Below, piece after piece: positions 34,401-45,772 of a stretch of DNA of 64,000 nucleotides. Every line of letters starts with the position of its first letter. Position 1 is the first letter of the stretch. The position numbers were made by a program, and so were the translations under genes. Under the pieces are notes generated by a model, which did not search any database, was not told the DNA's origin, and saw nothing but the letters and a program-made list of their open reading frames with translations. The DNA is from Galerina marginata (taxonomy: Eukaryota > Basidiomycota > Agaricomycetes > Agaricales > Galerinaceae), in assembly GCA_023014335.1 (NCBI GenBank), contig JAECYW010000023.1:558001-622000 (forward strand), given 5' to 3'.

Positions 34401-35893
34401 TATAGTCTGAAACGATGGTTTGATGCCGCCGAAGGGAATTGGAAGCGGAAAATAATCCATACCCATAAGAATGTTGAAGAGAAGATTGAACGTGAAAGCA
34501 AGGCGTTTCTCGTCATCGATTATGTTGAAGGGAGACAGACGAAAAGCAAAGCTTTCTAAAATGGTCCTTTCCATCACACGCTTGAAATGAGATCTCAGTG
34601 ACATTGCTTGGAAGAGGACGAGGATTCGAGAACGGGACTGAATCAAGGATATCACATTAGAAAGATAGGGTCATAGATGATCTGCATGTCAAAATTAAAG
34701 GTGGATTACACTCACAGAGCCGATGGATTGACCAATCTGCGCTGAGAAGATTGAAGTGACGTGAATGGGATGTCGGAACGGTCCTGCATGACATGGGAGA
34801 TTGAGTCCAAGATAATACATGAAACTCGTCTCATTCTTCAGTGCGTGAGCAATGCTGGTCCCATTAGTGGGCAAAAGAGATCGTCAATAAGATTCCCTGA
34901 GAGAGTAAAGGGTCTAGGCTATCAGTTCGAAGCTTGTGGCGCACAGTTACGGAATGTACAAGCCTTCCAGTCATCCCGAAGGTCTCCGATGGACGTTGAT
35001 TGAAGGAAACCATGTTGCCGGTCCTTCCAGAGCAAAAATAAGACCGGAAGAAAATTGAAAGATGGACGTAAGTTGGCGTGTTAACACGATGCACGAATAA
35101 CGTACCCACAGGAATCGCTGTTATCAAATATGAAGGACATTCGCAGTCGTCGATAAGGAAGAAGTTGCTGCTTCCTGCAAGAGAAATGTACCCTGTTCTT
35201 CGGCAGGGACAACCCACCCACGGAGGAATAATGAACCTCGGAAGGGCATTGATAGATTCTCTTGGAAAACCAAGATTACGCGGGCGTAGTCGATAGAGAA
35301 TCCCGGTTAGTCTTTGAATGAATGTAATGCTCGCAGCCCGTCGTTCTTGAACCTGGTTCCATGGTGAGTAACATTCGGACCCACGGTACGTGTTCTGAAC
35401 AAACAGGCAGACGTTTGGGTTCTGCGTGTGCAACAAACCGCTCCAGAACACGAAAGGCCTTCCGAACCAGGTCAAACAGATTCCCAAGCTGTATACAATG
35501 ATGATAGCAGACAGCTATTAGGAGCCAAGTTAGACTGCGGCAAGATGAAGGGAAGCCCGAACGATTTCAGAGAAAGGTGCCAGTGAGCGCTAATGTTGAG
35601 TAAGAAGCGGCGAATTTCAGAGCGTCGCGGGACTTGCTCGGCAAATTTCCCGGCGAATTATTACAAATTTACTCGCCGGACAAGAAATGAGAAATGTTGG
35701 CTCTGCGTATGGGGCAATGGCCCAGGGTCGGGAAGCGCTTAAGCGGGAGCTGGTGTTTGACTAAACAGTCGACAGTTCGAAGTGCAACGTCATCGTCGGT
35801 AGATATGTGGCAGGTTTTCGCTCAAGTGAAATTTCATTACATTGTCAACTGTCGGTAGAGATTTTACGTACAGGATGAGCGGCAGCTACAAGA
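25401..35893. other. 10.5-kb tract without a gene I can defend
   Basis: Many short overlapping frames, none with a recognised domain. The only hint of coding is on the minus strand between about 35.5 and 31.4 kb. There, frames of 60-200 codons line up with possible GT-AG junctions (for example one ending at about 34729 and resuming at about 34650), and a P-loop-like ATPSTGKT lies at 32700-32677. Stops and frame changes prevent a gene model, so a decayed gene or element is more likely than a working one. Confidence 0.4.
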
Positions 35894-38023
35894 TTAAATA
35901 TAGCATTTAAATTGAGGACTACTTGGACCCTTCCAACCCACTAAGTATAGAGATGATGTAATGTCAATTAGCCGTGCAATATCATCAAAGGGTCCATGAC
36001 GCACCACAATGCCAGCAATCAAGAATGCGATGAGGATCACTGTTAAGACATTAAGCATCGAGGGATGGCCTTTACGGTTGTATACACAGACTATTTGTTT
36101 TTGATTTGCAAGAGCCTGGGGAAATTGTCGCCCCAGAAAGAAACTGATGAACACTCAGTCAGAAACCGCGTTGATCCTTTCTGAGTGGTGGCTTACCTTC
36201 GTGATTGGGCTCATGAATATCAGCTTCATTCTGAATTAGAGGCAAAGTCAGTCAATGGCAGGAAGGAAGCCGATGCTTAGAACTCACAACATATGCACCA
36301 GATCCAGGGGTGATATCACGCAAGAAATTTATCGCCTTTGTACCAAGGGCGTATGTCGCTTGGATTTCGGCCAGAGTAGAATTATACGCGAAGGGTTGAA
36401 CCAAAATAACCTGCTCGGTTAGAGAATTTTAAAATTCAATAGAAAGTGGTAGGTTGGAGAGGGTAGCTACGTGGTGAAGCGAGGTCCGCCATATCGGGGT
36501 TATGCTGGTATCCTTTCCATCAGTTCCTTTGAATCCGATTGGGGTAGTTAAAGTGACTTGTGAGAAGCCAGTAATTTCGAGAGCATTCGCGAGGGCATTC
36601 AGAGTCTGAACGCGACCTGCTGGTGTCTGATAGTTCTTTTGAGGAATCAGACGTGTAGTCATTGCGTGCGGAACCGCCACGAAGAGCGAAGAATAAGTCT
36701 GAATTTTGGCACGAATTCACTGTTCGGAAGACGCCATCTGGTGTAACAACTTTATATTGAAGCTGTCGTAAGATGGGAGTGAGAAAGAAAGGATGGATAG
36801 GTACATGAAAAGAAATACATACTGCACGATCAACCCCCATTCCTAGTGAAGGAGTCAGCGTCGAGTGTCCGCCGCCCTTTGTGGGATGATGAGCCAAAGC
36901 AACGGAATGTCAATTTGGCTGCGAACTCACTTGTGCCCAGCCGCCCGCCCCTCCGACCGTTTGGTCTGCACCGCCAACAACTTCCAACCCGTGCGCATTT
37001 GCAAATTCATATATCTCTTGGAACTGCGCGCCGGCTCCGTAGGTTAGAGCTTGCTGAGCTGCCATGCCATGGCACCCTTCAGGAACGAATTTGGCATTGT
37101 GGCTGATCTGAAGAATGAGGTTGACATGAGGGGAGTTACGACTGTGAAGACATGGTGTGGAAACTTGCATGTTTCAGATTGTGCGTCTGCAGGGTATATA
37201 ATGTTAGCCTCGTATTAAAAGAGAAATCTTGTACACACCCATAAGGACAAGGAACCAGGAGCGCTGCTTCGCCCTTTAAAATCGTGCTAAAATTTCAGAT
37301 GAACATAAATTCAGCAGAAGAATTGAATTAAAAAACTTACTCCAGTGTTTTTGATAACAAGAGGCACACCTGTTTTCTTAACGAAGTTCAACGCGGCTAT
37401 CACATCCTCCTTGCCCTTGACGTCGATCTAATGAAATGGACAAGATCAGGAAATGGCGGCAAGGAAATTCTGTTGAAAACACTGACAAAGAAATCGGGAA
37501 TACTTCCTTGCCTACACTCCCTCGGAGGAGTAAAAGCGAATGGATCCGGAAGGTCAAACGAGTTTATCTGGCATTGGTCGCCTGTCCGCATGCACATTTC
37601 GAAGTTTTGCTACAAAAATTCAACCAGTTAAGTCAAGCTCAGTGTTTTTCGGAGGATAAATACTTACCGTGCCATATGCCCCGGATACTCCAGTTCGCAC
37701 GACTGTTCAAACCAAACTGATTAGCCATTCAATTTCTCAGCAGGATCAGGAACCAAAGACATACTGTGGTTGAAAAAATTCTGTTGCACGAAAGAGCACT
37801 GCCCCACGTTTGGCTTGACTTTCTTGCCATTGTATATCGAAAAGCAGGGCTCAGTCCACGGGACGCCGGGGAATAGGCGTCCGCCGACGGTCGCGTTGAG
37901 ATGGGCCCAGTCTTTTGAGGTGGGTCCTGATCGCGCTGTGATGTCGACAGGCGAAGACGCGTCTGCGGATGGGAGGAAGCTGAGGAGGCCCGGCACGAGA
38001 ATGCTTGCGAGGAATTGCAACAT
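35894..38023 (-). pseudogene. secreted FAD-linked oxidase (BBE/VAO type), 14 exons, frameshifted
   Basis: Exons: 38023-37765, 37702-37668, 37609-37487, 37427-37341, 37286-37239, 37186-37169, 37107-36931, 36876-36823, 36762-36471, 36410-36288, 36230-36197, 36143-36092, 36039-36005, 35940-35894. The first 24 residues are a signal peptide. Family landmarks follow in order: a Cys-containing N-terminal segment, VVKNTG-like/GHDFKGRS FAD loop, FVPEGC, GGGHS, DLFFALRGG, DIHEPNH, FWGDNFPRLLQIKNKYDP and a Cys-rich end. The enzyme would be an extracellular flavin-dependent oxidase of alcohols, sugars or secondary metabolites. Exon 9 is broken after ALRGG: the usual GGTFGVV stretch is missing and the frame shifts (292 nt where a multiple of three is needed). 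All other junctions are in frame, so loss is recent or the assembly has an error. Intron 6 uses a GC-AG pair. Confidence 0.85.
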
Positions 38024-40161
38024 CGTCGCCAGATAGTGTCTGAGGAAGTCGCGATGGGGCAGCCGTAAACGCGTGCAGTTCTTGGTCTTTATATACCCGT
38101 ATGCTAGAAAAGATGTCTGCTCCGGGTAAGTAGACTTAATTGAACAAGGCCTCGAAGGATCTACTTTGACCATTTTCGGGTCGCAGGATGTCACCAGGGG
38201 CCATTTTGGCTCTCGTTGATTTTCTTGGGATTCGAAGAACGTGCTGGACAGGACAGTGGGGTGTGAAGTTTAGTTGATGAAGGCACGGAGCGTGAGTAGA
38301 TTTAGCGAGCGGTTGCTAAAGAATCATGTCGATGATAGATTTTAGGCCAGGGCGTTGCTTTGTGGAACTGAGTTTGTACGGCGGTAGACGGTATGTAGTG
38401 TCCTGGTCTAGTCTGTGGGTAGTAGTAGTTGGTTAGACGGTTTACTTCTTTCGTTGTTTGGATTCCGAGGCCTATGGGTGCAGAGATAGCAACATCTGGG
38501 TGTGAAGGTCGACTTAGTGGAGTCTGGTTTTGAGAGCGGTGCATCATGGTTCACTGGCCCAGAGTAGGATGGCGTGTGCTTGAAGCAATGGCCGACGGCC
38601 CATGGGACTCCGTCGATTGAAAAATAGTTGGCGCCCGGTTGTTAAACGAGATGACTCTCGTTCTGGAGAATTTACACCTCTGCGTCTGTCCATGTTGGTT
38701 TTTTGGGGTAAGTGGGCAAGCAAGAATGAACGAGGAGACAAAGCAACGCGGATGTAGGTTGTGTGCAAAGTCCGATACGCAGTTTCCGCGGGGTGAAGCA
38801 AATGGGCCAGAGATGGTTGAAGAAACGCCAATCAGATTAGGAAGGCAAAGATCAAAAGTCGAAATCTACGGTATGTCTTTATCTGACGATTTCGTTGGAC
38901 TATCTGGCATTGCGAGTGCCTGATGGGAGGCTAAATGATTCTTGGCGCCTTTTTCTGCAGGACTGCAGGGCCACTGGCACTCTTATTGTCAGGCGGCTTG
39001 ATAGAGTATGACATTGACAAGCCTCACCTGATAGTTTTAGCCACAGTCAAAATTTTATTGAAGTTACGTCATCGTCGCGCCTCCGAACTTTTTTTTTAGA
39101 ATCAGCACAAGTCGGTTCATTATATGAACCAGCCCGTCTGGTAGCACTTCAAGCTACTATGCCATGGCCTGCAGAAGGAGAAGATGCGGTATTAGGCCAT
39201 CCGGCTACATCGAGCGCAGTATTAGGCCTCTCATGGATATGGGAAGAATGGACGGTGATCGTTTACTTACAGTTAACCTATTGGCAGAGCTTGGCGAGGG
39301 TGCTGCATAAAGGCCATGGGATCGTCACATGAGACCTGGCAATTGAAGAAAACTGCCTGAGCTCCATCTTGACTCTTGATACAGTTGTGGAATCACACGA
39401 CCAAGTTTGAAAAAATGAGAACTCGACGCCTCCGAGTCTGGTCCATGGCCAGCCTCGCACATATATAAATCGAAGTGCAAGAATGGAATAGCAACGAAAG
39501 GTCGCATCTTCTAGAAGGACCGGTATACGCCCTGAATATAGGTTTTCTAAACATTGAAGACGATCAGAGATGTGTTCTTTGAGCGGAAGGAACTTGGGAA
39601 CAGATCATAGTAGCGTACATGCCTTAGACGACTGGCCGTCACGCGATCCGCCTTTCTCCTGGGTAAACTGCTGACTGATAATTAGCGTTGTGCATCTTTT
39701 GGTTCTTTTCCTCACAGAACATAAATACCTCTCCCAAAAAAAAGTGGCCGAAGTGGTGGGTGGAGGAAAAACATAGAATTCGTGTATGTTTCACGACAGA
39801 AAGTTGAACCTGTGCTATTTGTATTTGTTGGGCGGCGTCTAAAATTCTTGCCTTCATCCCTCTTCTCCTGATCACCACCACCATCTCTATCCACAAGGTC
39901 ACAATTCCCTCTTCTTTGGCCGTTTATGGGGCCAGAAAACAATAATTAACGCCGTTTTAGACAGATACATCCACTCACCGTGACTTGGTGACTCGAAGAA
40001 CGATCTTACGCGGCTTATCACGACGAAAACGACAGCAAAGATTCCGGTAGTTTCTCCAGGCCGTGGTGGGTTTCTCCAGTTCCATGGGCTGTCGTTGTGA
40101 AATGCTGACCAGGTGACAGAAATTGTAAATTGAAGGATTCTGCCGAGTCCTTCTTGCTCCC
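38024..40161. other. 2.1-kb divergent intergenic region
   Basis: Separates the minus-strand oxidase from the plus-strand deubiquitinase, so it should hold both promoters. Frames inside are short and without homology. A CAACATCGTCG context surrounds the oxidase start. No further feature seen. Confidence 0.5.
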
Positions 40162-43100
40162 ATGTCCGGCCATCCAGCTTATCCTCACCCAGGCCCCGGA
40201 CCTTCTTCTTATTACCAACCGTCTCCTCCTCCTCACCATGCCTATGGGAATCACAGCCCCGGACCGCGTCAAAATTACTATCCCTATGCGCCACCTCCAC
40301 CCCCACACATGAATTCCCACCAGCCTGCGCAATACCATCACCAACCTCCACCGCAGTCTAGGGGAAACCATCGCGGCGGCGGCTCCTACAACTCGCGCGG
40401 AAACCACCACTATCACCACTACCACCAGCAACAGGCCCCATACGCCCACTCACACGTCAACCCTCCTCTCGGGGTCCACCCAGCCCAACATTTGCCATAC
40501 TCACCCCAGTCGCCTGCTAAATATAACCAACCGTTTTCGCCTTCTTATCCATATCCTTCGCCTTCTGCGCCTGTTTTCACGCCATCCTGGCAGGCGCAGC
40601 AACAGCCTATATCGCCCCTGCCGAAACAGCTGTCAATGCCACCTCAAAATATTCACTCAGGAATTTACGAACCTCAAGCAGCCTCACCACCTTCATCACA
40701 GACAATCGAAACGCCACAGAGCCCCGCCGTAGAACCTGCTGTAGCTGAAGGTTCGTCCGAGGACGCCAAAAGTGAATCGTTGTCTCCATCTTTAACATCA
40801 CCGTCATCATCTCTCCCGCCTGCCCCGTCCTCGGAACCAGCCCCTCAGCCTCAGGCCACTTCATACTCACAGATGGGAACGATATCAACGACATCGGATT
40901 CAAATCCTCCTCCATCGCCTCCAAACACTTCTACTCCTCCACGCAAAACGGTCGTCAATCCCACCGCAAAATGGGCCATTTGGTCTCGTCGACCACAAGA
41001 CCCGTCCCACGCACCGAGTATCATCATTTCTCCTCGTGCCCGCCCACCACCGGATGTCATCCAGCAAGCCATTGATCTCAAAACCCCGCCACGGTCCCTT
41101 ACTTCGTCGCCTGTTGCCACGAAAGCCGTTCCTCCGCTCACCAACGGAGATGGGGCACCTTCAGAGCCTGAGGAAACAGAGACATCAACAAAAGACGCCC
41201 CAACATCTCCTCTACCCTCCAATTCTTCTGATGAAATAGCAGGGGTTGCTTGGTCCTCCCAAACCAACTCTACCGTGCCTTCATCTTCAGTTACAGAGTC
41301 CACTGATACCCCTACTATTCCTGGATCGCCAGCGTCGTCACATACCTCGTTATCTGTGGCGGGGACTCCTTCTAAAGAAGGGAAAGATACCGTCGTCGCT
41401 CAGACTGAGAAGGAGACCAAGGACGTCGCTGACTCAGTAGCTGCCTCAACTAAAGTTGTGGAAAAACCAGCGGCCGCCGCTGAAGAAAAAACTGCTGAAG
41501 CTGCCCTTCCAGACGCAGCAATTGTAGCCGTCGAGGCTACCACTACACCAGGAGCAGGGGTACTAACCCCAACTCCTGATACGGACACCGCCACATCCCC
41601 CGTCGTCGCTGCTCCTCAACCAACCGCCGCCACCCCAGCCGTCGCTGTTCCTACAGCATCTTCTCCATCCGTACCACCCATCAAAAAATCTTGGGCATCG
41701 CTCCTCCGCCCAGCCTCCTCTCCAGCGACTTCCGCCACCGGCGTTCCAGTGCGCAACGCCCTGCCCACATCCTCCGTCGTCGGCTTCTCTATTCCAGCCG
41801 CTTCTGCGACGCCAGCCGTCCCGGTGTCGCCAAGCAAAAAGAGCGACCTTATCAACCTCCTGACTGCCGGCCCAGTGCCAGCCCTCACCTTTGGCAGTGG
41901 GTTCGCCGCAGCTGCTGCTGCAGGAACAGGAGCAGCAGGAACGTCGACGATGATGAAGATCCGCCCACGGGGTCTGATTAACAGCGGCAACATGTGCTTC
42001 GCCAACTCGGTCCTACAGATCCTTGTATACTGCCCGCCGTTCCATAGGCTCTTTGTTGAGCTGGGCAAGGTCCTTGTAGGCCCTGTCGTCGGTACTGGCA
42101 TTAGTGGTAATGGCAGCGGACCCGTCAACGGGAGTGCCAACGTCAATGGGGTTGTCAATGGCACCGCCAAACCAGAATCAGCGACTCCGCTGGTAGAGGC
42201 CACCATTGAGTTCCTGAAAGAGTTCTTGGAGGAGAAGAACAAGAAGGGCAAGTCGAAGGAGCGCCCGAGACTGGAGGTCGTTGGCCGTGGTGGGAGTGGG
42301 GGTGCTAATGGGAGTAATGGGTCTGCGCGGGCGAAGGGCAAAGAACGGGAAAGGGAGGCGGAAGCGGAGGAGGATGACTGGGACGGGGAGTCATTCTTGC
42401 CTACCTATGTGTATGATGCGATGAAGGCGAAGAAGCGGTTTGATAACATGCGGGTGTGTTCTTTTTTATTTTGTCTTCTGTGATTCATTTTTGACATGTC
42501 CTTTTTTTTATTCGTCTTTCCTTAGGGCGGCCACCAGGAAGACGCTGAAGAATTCTTCGGGTTCTACCTCGACACACTCGAAGAGGAGTTGTTGTCCATC
42601 CTTCACTCTGTCAACCCGACACGGCCGACCAAGGGCTCGTCGGGTCCTGCACCTGTTGAAGAGAAAGAGGAGGCTGCACCACCGGAAGACGATGGGTGGT
42701 TGGAAGTGGGCAAGAGGAATCGGATGGTCATCACTCGCACAGTACGTCTTGTCTTGTCTTTGTCTGCCTCAGTCTTTTTGTATTTTTTTTTGTCTTTGAC
42801 ATTTATCGATCTTTGACTTACCTGTTACTTTTATTGTCCGTCTGTAGATAAAAGCCACCGAGTCTCCTATAACGAGAATCTTCGGTGGTAAATTCAGATC
42901 CACCCTCCGTGCGCCAGGACAGAAAGATTCTGTCGTCGTTGAGGACTGGAGGTCCTTGAGATTAGATATCCAGGTTCGTATCCTAGCCTTTCATCATACC
43001 CCCCAGTCTTCTTACCGACCTATTTACACAGCGAGAGCAAATCCACACCATCCAAGATGCATTATCATACATCTCACACCCGCAACCCGTGCAAGTAACG

Positions 43101-43670
43101 CAGGCCGCCAAGCCTGGTATCACCATCGAGGCACAGCAACAAGTGCTAATTGAGGCGCTTCCACCGATATTGGTGCTGCACATCAAACGTTTCTGCTACG
43201 ATACATCTGTTGGCGGCGTCGTGAAGGTGGGCAAACAGGTTAGGTTTGGGCCAGAGTTGGAAATTGGATCTGGTACGTTCATCTTCTTTTCTTCTTGTTT
43301 CTGGGATGGGAGTTTGATTGTTTTTCTAGATATTATGGTTCCTGCTGCTAAGAAAGCCCATCCTGCGAAATATAAACTCTTCGGTGGTACGTATTAACTT
43401 TCCGTCATCCTTATTTACTGCCACTGACCTGTCTCGGCCGCCCCTCCAGCTGTCTATCACCATGGCCTCTCTGCCTCAGGCGGACACTATACCCTGGACG
43501 TCCTCCATCCGAGCCGATACCCACCCGCCAGTCCGACCGCCAAGCCCCGCGAAGGCTGGGTCCGCATTGACGATAACCTGGTGTCGGATGTGAGGCCTGA
43601 TGACGTGTTCGAGGCTTATGAGCGGGACGAGGCACGCTGTGCTTACTTATTGTTTTATCGTCGGATATAA
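40162..43670 (+). CDS. UBP3: ubiquitin carboxyl-terminal hydrolase, Ubp3/USP10-like
   Basis: Six exons: 40162-42453, 42526-42741, 42848-42973, 43032-43272, 43330-43386, 43450-43670, giving 1,050 aa with every junction in frame. Residues 1-590 are low complexity: His/Tyr/Pro-rich at the start, then Ser/Pro/Thr/Ala-rich. The catalytic domain starts at about 605 with GLINSGNMCFANSVLQ (nucleophile C612). GGHQEDAEEFFGFYLDTLEEE follows directly after intron 1, then LPPILVLHIKRF, and the His box SASGGHYTLDVLH (H990), with D1018/D1019/N1020 in VRIDDN. This is a cysteine protease that removes ubiquitin from proteins. Yeast Ubp3 acts with Bre5 on ribosomes (ribophagy), COPII components and stalled-ribosome marks. 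The long disordered N-terminus resembles that of USP10. The assignment to the Ubp3/USP10 branch rests on the catalytic-box wording and layout. Confidence 0.9.
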
Positions 43671-44060
43671 GCGTGGACGGATGTGTTGTATGTGGGCGTG
43701 TGTGTGTTGGGGGTGGAGGGTCGATTGTTCAGTTATTGTTGGGATGCGGGTGGGTCGTTGTCACTCGGTGGCAGTGGCTTGCGCAGGAGAGGAGAATAAG
43801 ATTTTACATTTTACGTGTATTGTGTATTTTCCTTCCTACTTGCCTGCCCACACGCACAGTTGTTCTAGTTTTAACGAGTAGTGTAGTACCTTTAGTTTAA
43901 ATTATTCTGTCTAATCAAAAACGTCGGATATGTTGACGTCGTCAAGCTTCAAGGCTTCACTGAGCTCGCGTTCCTGCCAAAATCACTTGCATTATCCACT
44001 ACTTACTACAGAGCCTAATCGTAGTAATATCTATCTCTCAAGACCGAAGCTACAATACTA
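43671..44060. other. convergent 3' intergenic region
   Basis: Sits between the stop codons of the deubiquitinase (+) and the F-box-like gene (-). T/G-rich, with ATAAGATTTTACATTTTACG near 43797 as a possible poly(A) context. No gene seen. Confidence 0.5.
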
Positions 44061-45443
44061 CTACCACGTAGAGTGGATGCCTTTGAGTTTAACCCCAAGC
44101 CCGAGCCTGATGTTTGGGAACTGCTCAACGTTGTCAATGACAACGTCGACGAAAAATGTAGTCGGACGCAAGGACACAAGACCAGGAAGGCTATTATGCA
44201 CAATCCTTCTAGTTTCATTGATGACCTCAAAATCAGTTACAGCGAGTCCATCTTCGCGCCAATAAAGACTAGGCGCTAGATGGATTTCCAGATGTAGATC
44301 CTGGATTCCCTGAAATCGGTCCTCTGCAAGATGTGATTCGAGAATACGCCACGCGGTGTTGTCGCTGGTCATGGACAGCTCTGTGCGGAAGTAAGACGCA
44401 TGCATCTTGAGTTCTATTGTTAAGTGAGATAGAGAAGGTAGAATGACGTTTTCTTTGTTAGAAAAAAATTGGTTGACGGTATCGATGACCTCTTCTTCTG
44501 GGTAGTTGTGTCCGAGCTGGGGAATGAGACGGAGACTGTGCAATTGGAGCATATGGCGAAGCCCTGCGGGTTGTTCGCCGGCCGTGGTTGTGAGGTGTGT
44601 TAAATGAAAGAATGCTCGCCGAAAAAATTGGTTCCTGTCCTCAGTGGTTTCGATGCCGCCGTGAAGGGTTATGATGGTGTCAAGGAGCGAATCGAGCTGG
44701 AACTCCTCAGCAGCAATAAACCTCATCGACTTAAGTTGGACAACATCTACGCATTCAGAAAACACCTTTCCAGACTGTCGAATTTGGGATGTAATGTGAA
44801 CATCGTCAAGGGTCAAGTGTTCGATATTTGTCCCCTTGAGTACGCTGTCCGGAACCTCCGTCAAACCTATGAGATGCAAGGACTTCAGGTTTCGAGAGCA
44901 ACAAAGACCTTGGAAGGCGTTATTAAATTCGGCGCCGTTTATGGACCAGCCACCCGTTCGCACCCTAGGATCTCGTCCGTTCGGCCCCCATATTTCCAAC
45001 GAGAGACCTGAAATGCCATGATTGGGGCCATGGAGAATTTCCAATATCTCAGGCAAGGCAGTGATATGGGAAAGTCTGATCAGGGGGATGTAATGTTCCA
45101 GTATCATGACCAAAGAGACCGATTGAATGTGGTATATCATTCCAATATCAGGAAACTTCAAACTCGTGGTTAGGATGTCGAGCAACCTTGTAAGTCGGTG
45201 AGTGGTGCTTGAAGATGGGATGATGAAGAGTCTGATTTCTGAGATGAGGTAGCGATAGGCGCGCATGCAAACCACTCTCGAGACGAAAGTGCATGTGCGG
45301 AGAGCGTTAATGGATCCAGGGCGATCAGCATGGTGCCCAAGGTCGTCAATAATGCTGTCGATAATCTCTGCGGGCAAGGCTGGCGGCGTAGCCAGCGGCT
45401 TGCCCTCCGTTACAACGGTTGGATGTTCGCCGACTGCATCCAT
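44061..45443 (-). CDS. F-box-like / leucine-rich protein
   Basis: Single-exon frame of 460 aa from the ATG at 45443. An extension to 45479 would need a non-ATG start. Near the N-terminus LPAEIIDSIIDDL (about residues 25-37), followed by LRTCTFVSRVVCMRAYRYL, is the F-box-like helix pattern of basidiomycete singletons. The rest is a loose series of leucine-rich stretches (LKSLHLIGL, IEHLTLDDV, LHSLRLIPQL, LSHLTIEL) without a strict repeat length. Likely a substrate adaptor of an SCF (Skp1-cullin-F-box) ubiquitin ligase; the target is unknown. A possible acceptor (TTTTCAG) 42 bp upstream suggests a 5'-UTR intron. Divergent from a second gene of the same type. Confidence 0.8.
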   Translation of the reverse strand: MDAVGEHPTVVTEGKPLATPPALPAEIIDSIIDDLGHHADRPGSINALRTCTFVSRVVCMRAYRYLISEIRLFIIPSSSTTHRLTRLLDILTTSLKFPDIGMIYHIQSVSLVMILEHYIPLIRLSHITALPEILEILHGPNHGISGLSLEIWGPNGRDPRVRTGGWSINGAEFNNAFQGLCCSRNLKSLHLIGLTEVPDSVLKGTNIEHLTLDDVHITSQIRQSGKVFSECVDVVQLKSMRFIAAEEFQLDSLLDTIITLHGGIETTEDRNQFFRRAFFHLTHLTTTAGEQPAGLRHMLQLHSLRLIPQLGHNYPEEEVIDTVNQFFSNKENVILPSLSHLTIELKMHASYFRTELSMTSDNTAWRILESHLAEDRFQGIQDLHLEIHLAPSLYWREDGLAVTDFEVINETRRIVHNSLPGLVSLRPTTFFVDVVIDNVEQFPNIRLGLGVKLKGIHSTW

Positions 45444-45772
45444 AAGGCGGTTTCTCTGTTCTTGCGACCTGAAAAGCAATTAAAATCAAAGTGTACGGTG
45501 TCAAGGTGTAATTGAACCTGAATGAAGCAGCTCCAGGAAGGGTATATACCAAAGCAATGAGGCAGAGAACGAGGCGCAATGAAGAATGCAATTGCAAGTT
45601 CAAGAAACTAAGCCGCAGAGTGTCGCCGGGCCGAGCATCCGACCCTGCACACCGTGATTCCGGAGATCTGGAGAGTTTCTAAAGGGATCATTTCGCACTT
45701 TCTGCCTTTCCGTCATATTGCATCCGATGGATAGTCTTCATTTCACCTCTCTCTCTTGACTTCGATAGAGAT
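45444..45772. promoter_or_regulatory. shared promoter region of two divergent F-box-like genes
   Basis: The 329 bp between two outward-facing start codons must serve both genes. CTTTTCAG followed by GTCGCAAG on the minus strand (about 45486-45472) looks like the 3' end of a leader intron of the left gene. A pyrimidine stretch (TTTCACCTCTCTCTCTTG) precedes the right gene. Confidence 0.5.

Noticed and set aside
34864..35487. 207-codon minus-strand frame as a single-exon gene
   Set aside because: It crosses several likely splice sites and has no recognisable domain. Treated as part of a possible remnant and not as a gene.
45444..45479. N-terminal extension of the 460-aa F-box-like protein
   Set aside because: It would need a TTG start. 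The first ATG is at 45443, and a splice acceptor-like CAG lies just upstream.
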